DNA from: Sphingomonas pseudosanguinis
GTDB lineage: Bacteria; Pseudomonadota; Alphaproteobacteria; Sphingomonadales; Sphingomonadaceae
Reading direction: 5' to 3'
DNA length: 64,000 nt
Assembly (NCBI RefSeq): GCF_014196255.1
Contig: NZ_JACIDH010000008.1
Span: forward strand, 62,001-126,000
Under the pieces are notes generated by a model. It did not search any database. It saw only the letters and a program-made list of their open reading frames with translations, and had not been told where the DNA came from. This document shows, piece after piece, positions 44,790-54,734 of this stretch (positions are counted from its first letter, which is position 1; each line of letters starts with the position of its first letter). The position numbers and the translations under genes were made by a program.

Positions 44790-44810
44790 GCCCCGCCCGC
44801 ACCGCGGGGC
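44790..44810. terminator. GC hairpin between rpsB and tsf
   Basis: GCCCCGC (44790-44796) pairs with GCGGGGC (44804-44810) 12 bp after the rpsB stop. On the minus strand no T-run follows, so partial attenuation or 3'-end stabilisation between rpsB and tsf is more likely than full termination. Confidence 0.5.
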
Positions 44811-44822
44811 TTTGTCACGCGA

Positions 44823-45632
44823 TTATGCGTCGATCTGGCGCTCGGCCTCGACCGCCTGCTCGGCGGTTTCGGTCGGGGCAACGGTCAGCGCGTCCTCGAC
44901 GGGCGGCTCGGCCATTGCGCCGAAGTCCGCACCGCCACGGCGCTGCTGCTCGTGACCGCCACGGGTCGCGGCGATGGCAACGGCTTCGCAGTACAGACGG
45001 ATCGCGCGGCTGGCGTCGTCATTCGCCGGAACCGGGAAGGCGATGCCGTCGGGCGAGACGTTCGAATCGAGGATCGCAACGACGGGAATACCCAGCGTGT
45101 TGGCTTCCTTGATCGCCAGCTCTTCCTTGTTGGCGTCGATCACGAACATCACGTCCGGGATGCCGCCCATGTCGCGGATGCCGCCCAGCGACAGCTCGAG
45201 CTTGTCGCGCTCGCGGGTCAGGTTCAGCACTTCCTTCTTGGTCAGGCCGTGCGTGTCGCCCGACAGCTGCTCTTCAAGGGTCTTGAGGCGCTTGATCGAG
45301 TTCGAGATCGTCTTCCAGTTGGTGAGCATGCCGCCCAGCCAGCGGTGGTTGACGAAGTGCTGGCCAGCGCGGCGAGCGGCCTCGGCGACCGGCTCCTGCG
45401 CCTGGCGCTTGGTGCCGACGAACAGGACCTTGCCACCGCCAGCGACGGTCGAGCTGATGAACTCCAGAGCGCGCGCGAAGAGCGGCACGGTCTGCGACAG
45501 GTCGAGGATGTGGACGCCGTTGCGGTCGCCAAAGATGTAGGGCTTCATCTTCGGGTTCCAGCGGTGGGTCTGGTGGCCGAAGTGCGCGCCGGTCTCGACC
45601 AGCTGCTGCATGGTGACGACGGGTGCCGCCAT
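44823..45632 (-). CDS. rpsB: 30S ribosomal protein S2
   Basis: Small-subunit protein S2, 269 residues. Typical blocks: [61 protein letters not shown], and [12 protein letters not shown]. The C-terminal tail is acidic and variable. The upstream region on the minus strand has CTTGCC-17-CTAAGG as a possible promoter near 45740-45765. Confidence 0.98.
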   Translation of the reverse strand: MAAPVVTMQQLVETGAHFGHQTHRWNPKMKPYIFGDRNGVHILDLSQTVPLFARALEFISSTVAGGGKVLFVGTKRQAQEPVAEAARRAGQHFVNHRWLGGMLTNWKTISNSIKRLKTLEEQLSGDTHGLTKKEVLNLTRERDKLELSLGGIRDMGGIPDVMFVIDANKEELAIKEANTLGIPVVAILDSNVSPDGIAFPVPANDDASRAIRLYCEAVAIAATRGGHEQQRRGGADFGAMAEPPVEDALTVAPTETAEQAVEAERQIDA

Positions 45633-45799
45633 AATCTAATTCCTTCCGGTTATGCCTCTGGGAAGCGGATGACGCGGCGGGCAAAGCCCATGCGCACCGA
45701 AATATGATGCTTCCCATGCGGTGTTGAGGAGCGCGCCCTTAGCGAACGGGATACGCCATGGCAAGCGCGTTCCGCTGTTCACTTTTGTTCCAAACGCCG

Positions 45800-45828
45800 T
45801 TGACTCGGGAACAGTGGTGGAACATAAG
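45800..45828 (+). promoter_or_regulatory. Promoter with embedded LexA (SOS) box
   Basis: TTGACT (45800-45805), 17 bp, CATAAG (45823-45828) on the plus strand. The spacer contains GAAC-N7-GAAC (45809-45812 and 45820-45823), the LexA box form used by alphaproteobacteria (GTTC-N7-GTTC on the other strand). A bound LexA would cover the promoter. The only plus-strand gene downstream before convergence is the small membrane protein at 46001. The rest of 45633-46000 shows no other gene. Confidence 0.6.
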
Positions 45829-46000
45829 ATGACCGCAAGAGGGAACACGGCTTGATTGCGGTTAATCGCGAACGCAACGTCGTTGATTTGGCACGGTTCG
45901 TCCTGTTGTCGCGATTATGACAACGGAACTGATCAAAATTTCCAATGGTTACGGTTCGGTTAATATGCCGGACCCCATGGTAAGGCAGGAGGCAGACATC

Positions 46001-46240
46001 ATGATGATCGTGGTGAGTGTTCTGGTTTTCACGGGCGCCTTGGTCGCCGCCATCGCCACCATCGCGATGATGATCGCGCCCCAGTGGCGGCGTATCCTTC
46101 ACCTCGCCACGGGCCACACCGAACCCGCCTTCACGCCGCTGGCCACACTGGTTGTGGCCGAGCGGCGGATCGCGGTCAGGCGCTGGGCGGCGGGCTCGCC
46201 GGTCCCCGCGATGGCGTCGCGCCGCCGCGCTGCCGCCTGA
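46001..46240 (+). CDS. Small single-pass membrane protein, probably SOS-controlled
   Basis: Predicted 79-residue protein: a transmembrane helix at once after the start (MMIVVSVLVFTGALVAAIAT), then a basic cytoplasmic or periplasmic tail rich in Arg and Ala (MASRRRAAA end). ATG 46001 is supported by AGGAGG nine bases upstream; the frame is open back to 45917 but without a ribosome site. The LexA-box promoter at 45800 points at this gene. Its last 65 bp overlap the 3' end of pssA on the other strand. I do not recognise a family. Small inner-membrane SOS proteins in alphaproteobacteria such as SidA of Caulobacter inhibit division; similarity here is in size and context only. Confidence 0.55.
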   Translation: MMIVVSVLVFTGALVAAIATIAMMIAPQWRRILHLATGHTEPAFTPLATLVVAERRIAVRRWAAGSPVPAMASRRRAAA

Positions 46241-46988
46241 CCCGGGCATAGGCGATCATGCTGAACGGGATACTGCCCAGATAAGCGAGGCAGATTGCGG
46301 TCAGGGCATGCCAGGGGGCCGACAGCAGCGCCGCTCCCACTAGAACGATGATCGCCAGTACCTCGAAGCGCACATTGCGGCGTAGCCGGAACGAGGTCCA
46401 TGAGAAGGTCGCGACACTCGATACCATCAACAGCGCGATCAGCGTGACCCAAGGGGCGACCAGCAGCGGCGATGCGAAGAGCGGCTCGCCGGTCCAGAAC
46501 CAGAGATAGAGCGGCAGCATCGACAGGCCGGCCCCTGCGGGCGCAGGGATGCCGGTGAAATAGCCCGCCGTCTTGCGCGGCTGATCGACGACATCGAGCT
46601 GCGAGTTGAAGCGCGCGAGACGAAGCGCGCAGAATACGGCGAGCAGCAGCGCCGCGATCCAACCGATGCGCGGCAGCGTCCAGAGCGACCAGAGATAGAG
46701 GATCAGCGCGGGCGCGACGCCGAAGGAAATGGCATCGGACAGCGAGTCCAGCTCCGCACCGAACCGGCTTTCCCCGCGCAGCAGTCGGGCGATCCGTCCA
46801 TCCAGTCCGTCGAGCACCGCCGCCACCATGATCATGGTGACCGCCGCCTCCCAGGACTGGGCGATCGCGAACTTCACGCCCGTCAGACCGGAGCACAGCG
46901 CGAGCGCGGTGACCGCATTGGGGGCGATCGCCCGGAGCGGCAGGCCACGCGGCGGACCGCGACGGGCGAAACGGGGGGAAATGGCCAT
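46176..46988 (-). CDS. pssA: CDP-diacylglycerol-serine O-phosphatidyltransferase
   Basis: Makes phosphatidylserine from CDP-DAG and serine, 270 residues, multi-pass membrane protein. The CDP-alcohol phosphotransferase signature is visible as [20 protein letters not shown] continuing LDSLSD (D-G-x2-A-R-x8-G-x3-D-x3-D). A second typical block is [15 protein letters not shown] ([17 protein letters not shown]). Three bp after psd, forming a psd-pssA operon for phosphatidylethanolamine. Confidence 0.96.
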   Translation of the reverse strand: MAISPRFARRGPPRGLPLRAIAPNAVTALALCSGLTGVKFAIAQSWEAAVTMIMVAAVLDGLDGRIARLLRGESRFGAELDSLSDAISFGVAPALILYLWSLWTLPRIGWIAALLLAVFCALRLARFNSQLDVVDQPRKTAGYFTGIPAPAGAGLSMLPLYLWFWTGEPLFASPLLVAPWVTLIALLMVSSVATFSWTSFRLRRNVRFEVLAIIVLVGAALLSAPWHALTAICLAYLGSIPFSMIAYARVRRQRGGATPSRGPASPPPSA

Positions 46989-46991
46989 GGG

Positions 46992-47714
46992 TTACTGCGC
47001 GATGCCGGTCATCGGCTTGCCGCCGACGCGGCCCAGCACCGTCTCGCCCGCGACCGAACGCTGGCCCAGGCAGACCTGCGGGGTAACGTCATCGGGCAGA
47101 TAGACGTCGACGCGGCTGCCGAAACGGATCAGGCCGACGCGCTGACCGGCGGCGACCATGTCCCCGGGCTTCACGAAGCCGACGATGCGACGCGCGACCA
47201 AACCCGCGATCTGGGTGAAACCGATCTTGCGGCCGTCACGGCCTTCGACCACGAAATGCTGGCGCTCATTCTCGTCCGACGCCTTGTCGAGATCGGCGTT
47301 CAGGAATTTGCCCGAAATATAGACGACCTGGCGGATGACACCCGCCACCGGCGTGCGGTTGATATGCACGTCGAACACCGACATGAAGATCGACACGCGG
47401 ACCAAAGGCGCCTCGCCCAGCTCGCCGACCAGCTCGCGCGGGATCGGCACGCGCTGGATCATCGTGACCAGGCCATCGGCGGGCGCGACGATCAGGTCGT
47501 CGCCCTGCGGCGTGGTGCGAACCGGATCGCGAAAGAACGCCGCGATCCAGATGCACAGACCGACGAACGGCCAGAACAGGATCTTGGTGATCAGCGTGGC
47601 GATCAGGGTCAGGCCCGCCCCGATCAGCACATATTTGCGCCCTTCGGGATGGACGGCGGGGAAGCGCCACTTGACGGTGGTGGTCGCGACGGGGGGCTTT
47701 TCAAGCGAAGGCAT
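46992..47714 (-). CDS. psd: Phosphatidylserine decarboxylase proenzyme (short type)
   Basis: Pyruvoyl-dependent decarboxylase giving phosphatidylethanolamine, 240 residues. Two hydrophobic segments near the N-terminus anchor it. Catalytic features: [28 protein letters not shown], and the self-cleavage site region [11 protein letters not shown] in which the Gly-Ser bond yields the pyruvoyl group. Upstream of pssA in one unit. Confidence 0.95.
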   Translation of the reverse strand: MPSLEKPPVATTTVKWRFPAVHPEGRKYVLIGAGLTLIATLITKILFWPFVGLCIWIAAFFRDPVRTTPQGDDLIVAPADGLVTMIQRVPIPRELVGELGEAPLVRVSIFMSVFDVHINRTPVAGVIRQVVYISGKFLNADLDKASDENERQHFVVEGRDGRKIGFTQIAGLVARRIVGFVKPGDMVAAGQRVGLIRFGSRVDVYLPDDVTPQVCLGQRSVAGETVLGRVGGKPMTGIAQ

Positions 47715-47867
47715 CGGGCCTGTCTACCTGTCCACCGGCCATCGCACAATCTTTTCGGTTCGCCCCGGCCCTTTCACCATCATCCGGCACCGCCCAAGGG
47801 GTGGTTGATCCGCCGCGCCCCCTCCCCTAGACGCGTGCAAAACCCGCCTAATCTGAAGGATGCGCAT

Positions 47868-49088
47868 ATGGCGAAGATCAAGGTAAACACCCCCGTCGTG
47901 GAGATCGACGGCGACGAAATGACCCGGATCATCTGGGAATGGATTCGCGAACGCCTGATCAAGCCGTATCTCGACATCGAGTTGGCCTATTTCGACCTCT
48001 CGGTTCAGAACCGCGACGCGACCGCCGACCAGGTGACGATCGACAGCGCGCATGCGACCCAGAAGTACGGCGTCGCGATCAAGTGCGCGACCATCACCCC
48101 CGACGAGCAGCGCGTCGAGGAATTCGGCCTGAAGAAGATGTGGAAGTCGCCCAACGGCACGATCCGCAACATCCTGGGCGGCGTGGTGTTCCGCGAGCCG
48201 ATCGTCATCAAGAACGTTCCCCGCCTGGTTCCGGGCTGGACCCACCCGATCGTCGTCGGCCGTCACGCATTCGGCGACCAGTATAAGGCGACCGATTTCA
48301 AGGTTCCCGGCAAGGGCAAGCTGACCCTGAAGTGGGAAGGCGAGAATGGCGAGTCGATCGAGGAGGAGGTGTTCAACTTCCCCGCCGCCGGCGTCGCCAT
48401 GGGCATGTACAATCTCGACGAATCGATCCGCGACTTCGCGCGTGCCTCGATGAACTACGGCCTGAACCGCGGCTGGCCGGTCTATCTGTCGACCAAGAAC
48501 ACTATCCTGAAGGCCTATGACGGCCGCTTCAAGGATATCTTCCAGGAAGTCTTCGACGCCGAGTTCGCCGAGCAGTTCAAGGCGGCGGGCATCGAATATC
48601 AGCACCGGCTGATCGACGACATGGTCGCCTCGGCACTGAAGTGGCACGGCGAATTCGTCTGGGCGTGCAAGAACTATGACGGTGACGTGCAGTCGGACAC
48701 GGTGGCGCAGGGCTTCGGCTCGCTGGGCCTGATGACCTCGGTCCTGATGACCCCGGACGGCAAGACGATCGAGGCGGAAGCGGCGCACGGCACCGTCACC
48801 CGTCACTATCGCCAGCACCAGCAGGGCAAGGCGACCTCGACCAACCCGATCGCGTCGATCTTCGCCTGGACCGGCGGCCTGAAGTATCGCGGCAAGTTCG
48901 ACAACACGCCGGACGTCGTCCGCTTTGCCGAGACGCTGGAAAAGGTCTGCGTCCAGACCGTCGAGAACGGCCAGATGACCAAGGATCTCGCGATCCTGAT
49001 CGGCCCGGATCAGCCCTGGATGACCACCGAGCAGTTCTTCGAGGCGATCCGCGTCAACCTTGAAACGGAAATGGCCAACTGGCAGTAA
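47868..49088 (+). CDS. icd: NADP-dependent isocitrate dehydrogenase (eukaryotic-type)
   Basis: TCA-cycle enzyme converting isocitrate to 2-oxoglutarate, 406 residues, the homodimeric type II form common in alphaproteobacteria. Features: [20 protein letters not shown] start, [19 protein letters not shown], the metal-site [35 protein letters not shown] and [12 protein letters not shown] 47868 has GAAGGA upstream. Divergent from psd. Followed by an intrinsic terminator. Confidence 0.97.
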   Translation: MAKIKVNTPVVEIDGDEMTRIIWEWIRERLIKPYLDIELAYFDLSVQNRDATADQVTIDSAHATQKYGVAIKCATITPDEQRVEEFGLKKMWKSPNGTIRNILGGVVFREPIVIKNVPRLVPGWTHPIVVGRHAFGDQYKATDFKVPGKGKLTLKWEGENGESIEEEVFNFPAAGVAMGMYNLDESIRDFARASMNYGLNRGWPVYLSTKNTILKAYDGRFKDIFQEVFDAEFAEQFKAAGIEYQHRLIDDMVASALKWHGEFVWACKNYDGDVQSDTVAQGFGSLGLMTSVLMTPDGKTIEAEAAHGTVTRHYRQHQQGKATSTNPIASIFAWTGGLKYRGKFDNTPDVVRFAETLEKVCVQTVENGQMTKDLAILIGPDQPWMTTEQFFEAIRVNLETEMANWQ

Positions 49089-49111
49089 TTCTGTCGAGAG
49101 GTTGTGAAGAA

Positions 49112-49146
49112 GGGGCTCGGAGGCATTGTCTCCGGGCTCTTTTTTA
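49112..49146 (+). terminator. Intrinsic terminator of icd
   Basis: GGCTCGGAG pairs (with G-U) with CTCCGGGCT, followed by a run of T up to 49145, about 24 bp after the icd stop. Confidence 0.85.
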
Positions 49147-49163
49147 TGCCCCCGCCCCACCTC

Positions 49164-49340
49164 CGTTCAGCCTGAGCGAAGTCGAAGGCCAAGGGAGGCC
49201 CTCTGCAAAACGGACATTGAAGAGGTTCCGGCGTAGCCTTCGACGTCGCTCAGGCTGAACGGACGTTGGGGGGTTGATGTTGGGATTAGGGCGGCCCCTG
49301 CCCCCCAAAGCCGTTCACGCTGAGCGAAGTCGAAGCGCGC
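49164..49340. repeat. Three copies of repeat family B
   Basis: CGTTCAGCCTGAGCGAAGTC (49164), an inverted copy CTTCGACGTCGCTCAGGCTG (49238), and CGTTCACGCTGAGCGAAGTC (49312), spaced about 75 bp apart. First and second can pair as a long hairpin. They occupy the 280-bp gap between icd and the cytochrome gene. Confidence 0.85.
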
Positions 49341-49368
49341 GCCCCGCCCTCTCCGCTCAAGCAAAGCT

Positions 49369-49818
49369 TTATTCCCGCCCCTCGCGCTCCAGATAAGCGA
49401 TCACATCCGCCCGCGCGAGCGGGTCGGACAGGCCGGCAAAGGTCATCCTCGTGCCCGGCGCGAAGCGTTGCGGCGAGGTCAGCCAGCGGTCCATCGTCGG
49501 ACGATTCCAGACCCCGCCGACCGTCTTCAAAGCCCCCGTATAGCCGAAGCGATCGCTACCGCCCGCCACCGGCTTGCCCATGATCCCGTGCAGATTCGGC
49601 CCGGCGCGATCCAGCTCGCCCTTGCCGATGGTGTGACAGGCGAGACATTGGCCGAAGGTCCGCGCCCCGGCATCGGCATCGGCCACGCGCATCAGCGCGT
49701 CGAGCGACGGGTTCGGCCCCGCCGCCTTCAACCGGGCTGCCCGGTCGCCGTCACCGCACCCGGCCAGCAGGAGCATCGAAAGAACGGGCGCAGAAGCAAT
49801 ACGGAACGGGCGGGTCAT
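49369..49818 (-). CDS. Class I c-type cytochrome lipoprotein
   Basis: Periplasmic electron carrier of 149 residues. Signal with lipobox LLLAGC at residues ~16-21, heme-binding CLACH at ~58-62 and the axial Met in TRMTFAGL about 65 residues later, as in cytochrome c2/c550-type proteins. GPNLHGIMGKPVAG after the heme site is typical of mitochondrial-like cytochrome c. Membrane anchoring by lipid is inferred. Not part of a recognisable oxidase operon here. Confidence 0.9.
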   Translation of the reverse strand: MTRPFRIASAPVLSMLLLAGCGDGDRAARLKAAGPNPSLDALMRVADADAGARTFGQCLACHTIGKGELDRAGPNLHGIMGKPVAGGSDRFGYTGALKTVGGVWNRPTMDRWLTSPQRFAPGTRMTFAGLSDPLARADVIAYLEREGRE

Positions 49819-49930
49819 CGCCGCGCCCTAGCGCCACCATCGGCCACACGGCAGTGGACCGATTGCCCCATGACCGTTTCGCGGGATTAACGACCTGACA
49901 AGCGTGGCAAAGCCGGGTTAGTCTGTCGGC

Positions 49931-51706
49931 ATGGCATTACGGCTCGACAATCAAGGCTTCTCCGACGCGCTCGTCATCCTCGGCTCGGCGGGGATCGTCA
50001 TCCCCGCCTTCGCCCGGTTCCGCGTCAGCCCGGTGATCGGCTTCATCCTGGTCGGGCTTCTGGTCGGCCCGGCCGGGCTGGGTTCGCTCGTGCCCCATGC
50101 GCCGTGGCTCTATTATCTGACCATATCCAACCCGGAATCGATCGAGCCATTCGCCGAGTTCGGCATAATCTTATTGCTGTTTTCCATAGGGTTGGAGCTG
50201 TCCTTTCGCAGGCTATGGGCGATGCGTCGGCTGGTGTTCGGCACCGGTGCGGCGGAGCTGCTCGGCTCGGCGGTGCTGATCGGCACGGCGTTGCATCTGA
50301 TGGGCCAGGGCTGGGCCGGGGCGATCGGTTTGGGACTGGCGCTGACCCTGTCGTCGACGGCATTGGTGTTGCCGCTGGTCGGCACGACCAGCCCAGTGGG
50401 GCGCGGCGCGTTCGCGATGCTGCTGTTCGAGGATCTGGCACTCGTCCCGATCATCTTCGCGCTGGGCGCGATGGCACCGACCGCGAGCGACGAGGGCTGG
50501 GTCGGTATCGCCGGTGTCGCGCTTCGCGGCGGGCTGACCGTCGTCGCCATGTATCTCGGCGGCAAATTCGTGCTGCCCCGCCTGTTCGCCCAGGCCGCGC
50601 GGACCAAGAGCCCGGAGCTGTTCCTCGCCGCCTCGCTGCTCGTCGTCATCGTCGCCAGCGTCGCTACGACTGCCGCCGGGCTGTCGCCGATCGTTGGCGC
50701 GCTGCTCGCCGGCCTGCTGATCGCCGAAACCGAATATCATTCGGAAGTCGAGGTGATGACCGCGCCGTTCAAGGGCCTCGCGCTCGGCGTGTTCCTGATC
50801 ACGGTGGGCATGAGCCTCGACCTGCGGCTGATCGCCAAGAACTGGGACATGCTGCTGCTCGCGGTGGTGGGCGTGGTCGCGGTCAAGGCGATCGTCACCT
50901 ATCTGCTACTGCGCGTGGCGCATGCCCGGCGCGGCGTCGCGGCGGAGACGGGGCTGTTGATGGGCAGTCCGTCCGAAACCACGCTGATCGTGCTGGGCAC
51001 GGCGGCGCAGGCGCAGTTGATCCTGCCCTCGACCGCCGCCTTCTGGCAGACGGTGACCGCGATCGGGCTGACCATCACGCCGCTGCTCGCAAAGGCCGGC
51101 CGGGTGATCTCGCGCCGGATCGAGGCGCGCAGCACCGAACCCGCGACACCCGAACTGGAGGATGATGCGGGCCGGACCGTCATCATCGGCTTTGGTCGCG
51201 TCGGTAAGATGATCGCCGACATGCTGACCGTACACGGCCAGCCCTATGTCGCGGTCGAGGCCGACATCGATTCGGTCGGCGAAGCGCGGCGCGCCGGCTA
51301 TCCGGTACTGTTCGGCGATGTCGCGCGCGCCGAGCTGGTCGACCGGCTGAACCTGCCCGCCGCCCGCGCGCTGATCCTGACGATGGACGATCCGGTGCTG
51401 ACCGTGCGGCTGGCGCGGCGTATCCGCGAGGCTGCGCCCGACCTGCCGATCATCGCGCGCGCCCGCGACATGGCGCATGCGACCGAGCTGTACCGCGCGG
51501 GGGTCAGCGAGGCGGTGCCCGAGACGCTGGAAAGCTCGCTGCAACTCTCCGAGGCGGTGCTGGTCGATCTGGGCGTCGCAATGGGGCCGGTGATCGCCTC
51601 GATCCACGAGAAGCGCGACGAACTGCGCCAAGTCATCCGGCGCGAGGCGCAGCTCCAGCGCGAGCCGCGTATCCGGCGGCTAAGACGGCTGGGGGAACAG
51701 GGCTAA
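49931..51706 (+). CDS. Monovalent cation:proton antiporter-2 with TrkA-N domain (KefB/YbaL-like)
   Basis: CPA2 transporter of 591 residues. About 12 transmembrane helices (VSPVIGFILVGLLVGPAGLG, FGIILLLFSIGLELSFRRL, FEDLALVPIIFALG) are followed by a cytoplasmic RCK domain with Rossmann motif TVIIGFGRVGKMIADML at ~415 and VLFGDVARAELVDRL. A last basic helical tail (QVIRREAQLQREPRIRRLRR) is present. Similar to glutathione-gated K+ efflux systems; gating ligand unknown. Divergent from the cytochrome gene. Confidence 0.9.
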   Translation: MALRLDNQGFSDALVILGSAGIVIPAFARFRVSPVIGFILVGLLVGPAGLGSLVPHAPWLYYLTISNPESIEPFAEFGIILLLFSIGLELSFRRLWAMRRLVFGTGAAELLGSAVLIGTALHLMGQGWAGAIGLGLALTLSSTALVLPLVGTTSPVGRGAFAMLLFEDLALVPIIFALGAMAPTASDEGWVGIAGVALRGGLTVVAMYLGGKFVLPRLFAQAARTKSPELFLAASLLVVIVASVATTAAGLSPIVGALLAGLLIAETEYHSEVEVMTAPFKGLALGVFLITVGMSLDLRLIAKNWDMLLLAVVGVVAVKAIVTYLLLRVAHARRGVAAETGLLMGSPSETTLIVLGTAAQAQLILPSTAAFWQTVTAIGLTITPLLAKAGRVISRRIEARSTEPATPELEDDAGRTVIIGFGRVGKMIADMLTVHGQPYVAVEADIDSVGEARRAGYPVLFGDVARAELVDRLNLPAARALILTMDDPVLTVRLARRIREAAPDLPIIARARDMAHATELYRAGVSEAVPETLESSLQLSEAVLVDLGVAMGPVIASIHEKRDELRQVIRREAQLQREPRIRRLRRLGEQG

Positions 51707-51710
51707 CCCG

Positions 51711-51836
51711 ATCCTCCCCAAGCTCGCTTGGGGAGGGGGACCGCGGCCGTAGGGCGTGGTGGAGGGGTAAGCCCCCTGCCCCTCCACCATCGCTTCGCGA
51801 TGGTCCCCCTCCCCATCTGACGATGGGGAGGATTTG
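51711..51836. repeat. Palindromic intergenic repeat, family A, copy 3
   Basis: CCTCCCCAAGCTCGCTTGGG at the left end and a CCCCATCTGACGATGGGGAG stem at the right, internal GGTGGAGGGG / CCCCTCCACC and CATCGCTTCGCGATG. Nearly the same as copy 2 in its first 60 bp. It separates the convergent antiporter and valS genes, where it could act as a shared terminator. Confidence 0.85.
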
Positions 51837-51840
51837 AGGG

Positions 51841-54513
51841 TTAGCCGAGGCGGCCCAGCGCCGCGTGCAGGCGGGCTGCTTCGGCCATCTTGTCGGCGTG
51901 GTCGGCCTTCGCCTTTTCCACCGCTTCGGGCTTGGCGCGTTCGACGAAGCTCGCATTGCTCAGCCGGCCGCCCAGCGCATCGCGTTCCTTCTCCACCGCC
52001 GCAATCGCCTTGGTCAGGCGCTGGCGCTCGGCGTCGAGGTCGATGACGCCCTCCAGCGGCAGGACGAAGGTCGCCTCGTCCACCACCACCTGCGCCGCGC
52101 CGCCGGTCGCCTCACCCTCGGCCGCCTCGACCCGCGCCAAGCGGGCCAAGGCCGACGCCTGACGGATCAGCCGCGCCGTGGTGCCCTCATTCGCATCACG
52201 GACGTGCATGGGCAGACGCGCGCCCGGCGGTACGTTGAGTTCGGTGCGCGCGGCGCGGATTTCGCTGACCAGACGGATCAACCAGTCGATCTCGCGCTCC
52301 GCTTCCGGATCGAGTGCACGCGCGTCGGCCATCGGCCACTGGGCCACGATCAGGTCGTGATGGCGCGCACCCATGGCGTGCCACAGCTCTTCGGTGATGA
52401 AGGGCATGAACGGGTGGAGCAGGACCAAGATCTGGTCGAGCACCCAGCCCGCCACGGCGCGGGTTTCCTCGCCGCCCTCTTCACCGCCTTGCAGGACCGG
52501 CTTGATGAGTTCGAGATACCAGTCGCAGAAGCGGCTCCAGACGAACTGATAGATCGCGTTCGCCGCGCCGTCGAAGCGGTAATCGGCGAGCGCGAGGTCG
52601 ACCGCCTGCACGGTCTTCACCGTCTCGGCAATGATCCACTTGTTGACCGCGAGGCTGGCGTTCGGAGCCTCCAGCGTGGCCGAAGCCCCGATGCCGTTCG
52701 CCTGGGCGAAACGCGCCGCGTTCCACAGCTTGGTCGCGAAGTTGCGATAGCCCTCGACCCGGCGTTCATCCATCTTGATGTCGCGGCCCTGGCTTTCCAT
52801 CGCCGCCATGAAGAAGCGCAGCGCATCGGCGCCATATTGATCGATCAGGCCCAGCGGATCGACCGTGTTGCCCTTCGACTTCGACATTTTCGATCCGTCG
52901 GCGGCGCGAACAAGACCGTGGAGATACAATGTCTTGAAGGGCACATCTTCCATGAAGTGCAGGCCCTGCATCATCATCCGCGCATCCCAGAAGAACAGGA
53001 TGTCGAAGCCGGAGATGAGCACGTCGTTCGGGTAGCGCCCCGCCAGCGTCTTGCCGCCATTATCGGGCCAGCCGAGCGTCGCGAAGGGCCAGAGCGCGGA
53101 AGAGAACCACGTATCCAGCACGTCCGGGTCGCGGGTCAGGGCGACGCCTTCGCCTGCTTCCGCCTGCGCCTCTTCCTCGCTCTCGGCGACGAACACGCGG
53201 CCGTCCTCGGCGAACCACGCCGGGATCTGGTGCCCCCACCAAAGTTGGCGGCTGACGCACCAGGGCTGGATATTCTCCATCCAGTTGAAGAAGGTCTTTT
53301 CCCACGCCTGCGGCACGATCTTGATGTCGCCGCCGCGCACCGCCTGGATGGCAGGCTGGGCCAGCGTCTTGGCGTCGACATACCATTGGTCGGTCAGCCA
53401 CGGCTCGATCACGACGCCGGAGCGGTCGCCGTACGGCGTCTGGATCGTGCGCGGCTCGGCGTCATGCTCCTCGCCGTCCTTGTCGATATGGGGGATCAGG
53501 ACGCCCTCGTCCTTCAACCGTGCGACCACGGCCTTGCGCGCGTCGGCGGTCGACAGGCCCAGGAATGCGTCGGGGATCAGCCCGTCCGACGTCTGGCAGA
53601 TATGCGCCTTGCCATCGAGCATGTTGAGCATGTCGCGCGCCTCGATCCCGGCGCGGCGGCCGACCTCGAAGTCGTTGAAGTCGTGGCCGGGCGTAATCTT
53701 GACCGCGCCCGATCCCAGCTCGGGATCAGCATGTTCGTCGGCGACGATCGGGATCAGGCGGCCGGTGATCGGCAGGCGAACCTGCTTGCCGATCAGCGCG
53801 GTGTAGCGCGCGTCGTCCGGGTGGACCGCGACCGCCATGTCGGCGAGCATCGTCTCGGGCCGCGTCGTCGCGACCTCGATAAAGCCCGATCCATCGGCCA
53901 GAGGGTAGCGCAGGCGCCAGAAGCTGCCCTTCACTTCGCGCGTCTCGACTTCCAGGTCGCTGATCGCGGTGCCCAGCCCGGCGTCCCAGTTGACCAGCCG
54001 CTTGTCGCGGTAAAGGAGGCCCTGACGGTACAGGTCGACAAAGACCTTCAGCACCGCCTTGCTGAAGCCCTCGTCCATGGTGAAGCGCTCATTGGCCCAG
54101 TCCATCGAGCAGCCCAGACGGCGCAGCTGGCCGGTGATCTGGCCGCCGCTCTCCGCCTTCCACGTCCAGACCTTTTCCAGGAACTGGTCGCGGCTGAAGT
54201 CGGTGCGCTTTTCGCCGCGCGCGTTCATCTGGCGCTCGACGACCATCTGGGTCGCGATGCCCGCATGGTCGGTGCCGACGACCCACAAAGCGTCCTTACC
54301 CTTCAGACGGGCATGGCGGACGAGAATGTCCTGCAACGTGTTGTCGAGCGCATGGCCGATATGCAGGTTGCCGGTGACATTGGGCGGCGGGTTGACGATC
54401 GTCCACGGCTCGGCATTCGGGCGATCGGGGCGGAACAGGCTCTTTTCCTCCCAATGGCCATACCAGCGGGCTTCGATTGCGGCGGGGTCGAACGTCTTGG
54501 GCAGCTCAGTCAT
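51841..54513 (-). CDS. valS: Valine-tRNA ligase
   Basis: Class I aminoacyl-tRNA synthetase of 890 residues. The HIGH motif occurs in [17 protein letters not shown], the KMSKS motif in [16 protein letters not shown], and the CP1 editing domain between them ([20 protein letters not shown]). The C-terminal coiled-coil arm ([20 protein letters not shown]) matches the family. Convergent with the antiporter gene. Confidence 0.98.
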   Translation of the reverse strand: MTELPKTFDPAAIEARWYGHWEEKSLFRPDRPNAEPWTIVNPPPNVTGNLHIGHALDNTLQDILVRHARLKGKDALWVVGTDHAGIATQMVVERQMNARGEKRTDFSRDQFLEKVWTWKAESGGQITGQLRRLGCSMDWANERFTMDEGFSKAVLKVFVDLYRQGLLYRDKRLVNWDAGLGTAISDLEVETREVKGSFWRLRYPLADGSGFIEVATTRPETMLADMAVAVHPDDARYTALIGKQVRLPITGRLIPIVADEHADPELGSGAVKITPGHDFNDFEVGRRAGIEARDMLNMLDGKAHICQTSDGLIPDAFLGLSTADARKAVVARLKDEGVLIPHIDKDGEEHDAEPRTIQTPYGDRSGVVIEPWLTDQWYVDAKTLAQPAIQAVRGGDIKIVPQAWEKTFFNWMENIQPWCVSRQLWWGHQIPAWFAEDGRVFVAESEEEAQAEAGEGVALTRDPDVLDTWFSSALWPFATLGWPDNGGKTLAGRYPNDVLISGFDILFFWDARMMMQGLHFMEDVPFKTLYLHGLVRAADGSKMSKSKGNTVDPLGLIDQYGADALRFFMAAMESQGRDIKMDERRVEGYRNFATKLWNAARFAQANGIGASATLEAPNASLAVNKWIIAETVKTVQAVDLALADYRFDGAANAIYQFVWSRFCDWYLELIKPVLQGGEEGGEETRAVAGWVLDQILVLLHPFMPFITEELWHAMGARHHDLIVAQWPMADARALDPEAEREIDWLIRLVSEIRAARTELNVPPGARLPMHVRDANEGTTARLIRQASALARLARVEAAEGEATGGAAQVVVDEATFVLPLEGVIDLDAERQRLTKAIAAVEKERDALGGRLSNASFVERAKPEAVEKAKADHADKMAEAARLHAALGRLG

Positions 54514-54592
54514 GCCGCTGCCTTAATGACCCTGACGCTGGGACGCCAGATGCTATCCGGTGCGGGTCATATCGAGCCGCTCCCATCCCTTC

Positions 54593-54718
54593 CATTCCTC
54601 CCCTGCAAGGGGAGGGGGACCATGCGAAGCATGGTGGAGGGGTGTCCCCCTCTCGATAGGGTGACGCCCCTCCGTCAGGCCTGCGGCCTGCCACCTCCCC
54701 TTACAGGGGAGGAATCAT
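54593..54718. repeat. Palindromic intergenic repeat, family A, copy 4
   Basis: ATTCCTCCCCTGCAAGGGGA at the left, CCCCTTACAGGGGAGGAAT at the right, with CATGCGAAGCATG and a GGAGGGGTGT...GACGCCCCTCC stem inside. Same element as at 30902-31021 but inverted. Lies in the 220-bp gap between the LOV kinase gene and valS. Confidence 0.85.
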
Positions 54719-54734
54719 TGCAGGAGGAACGACG

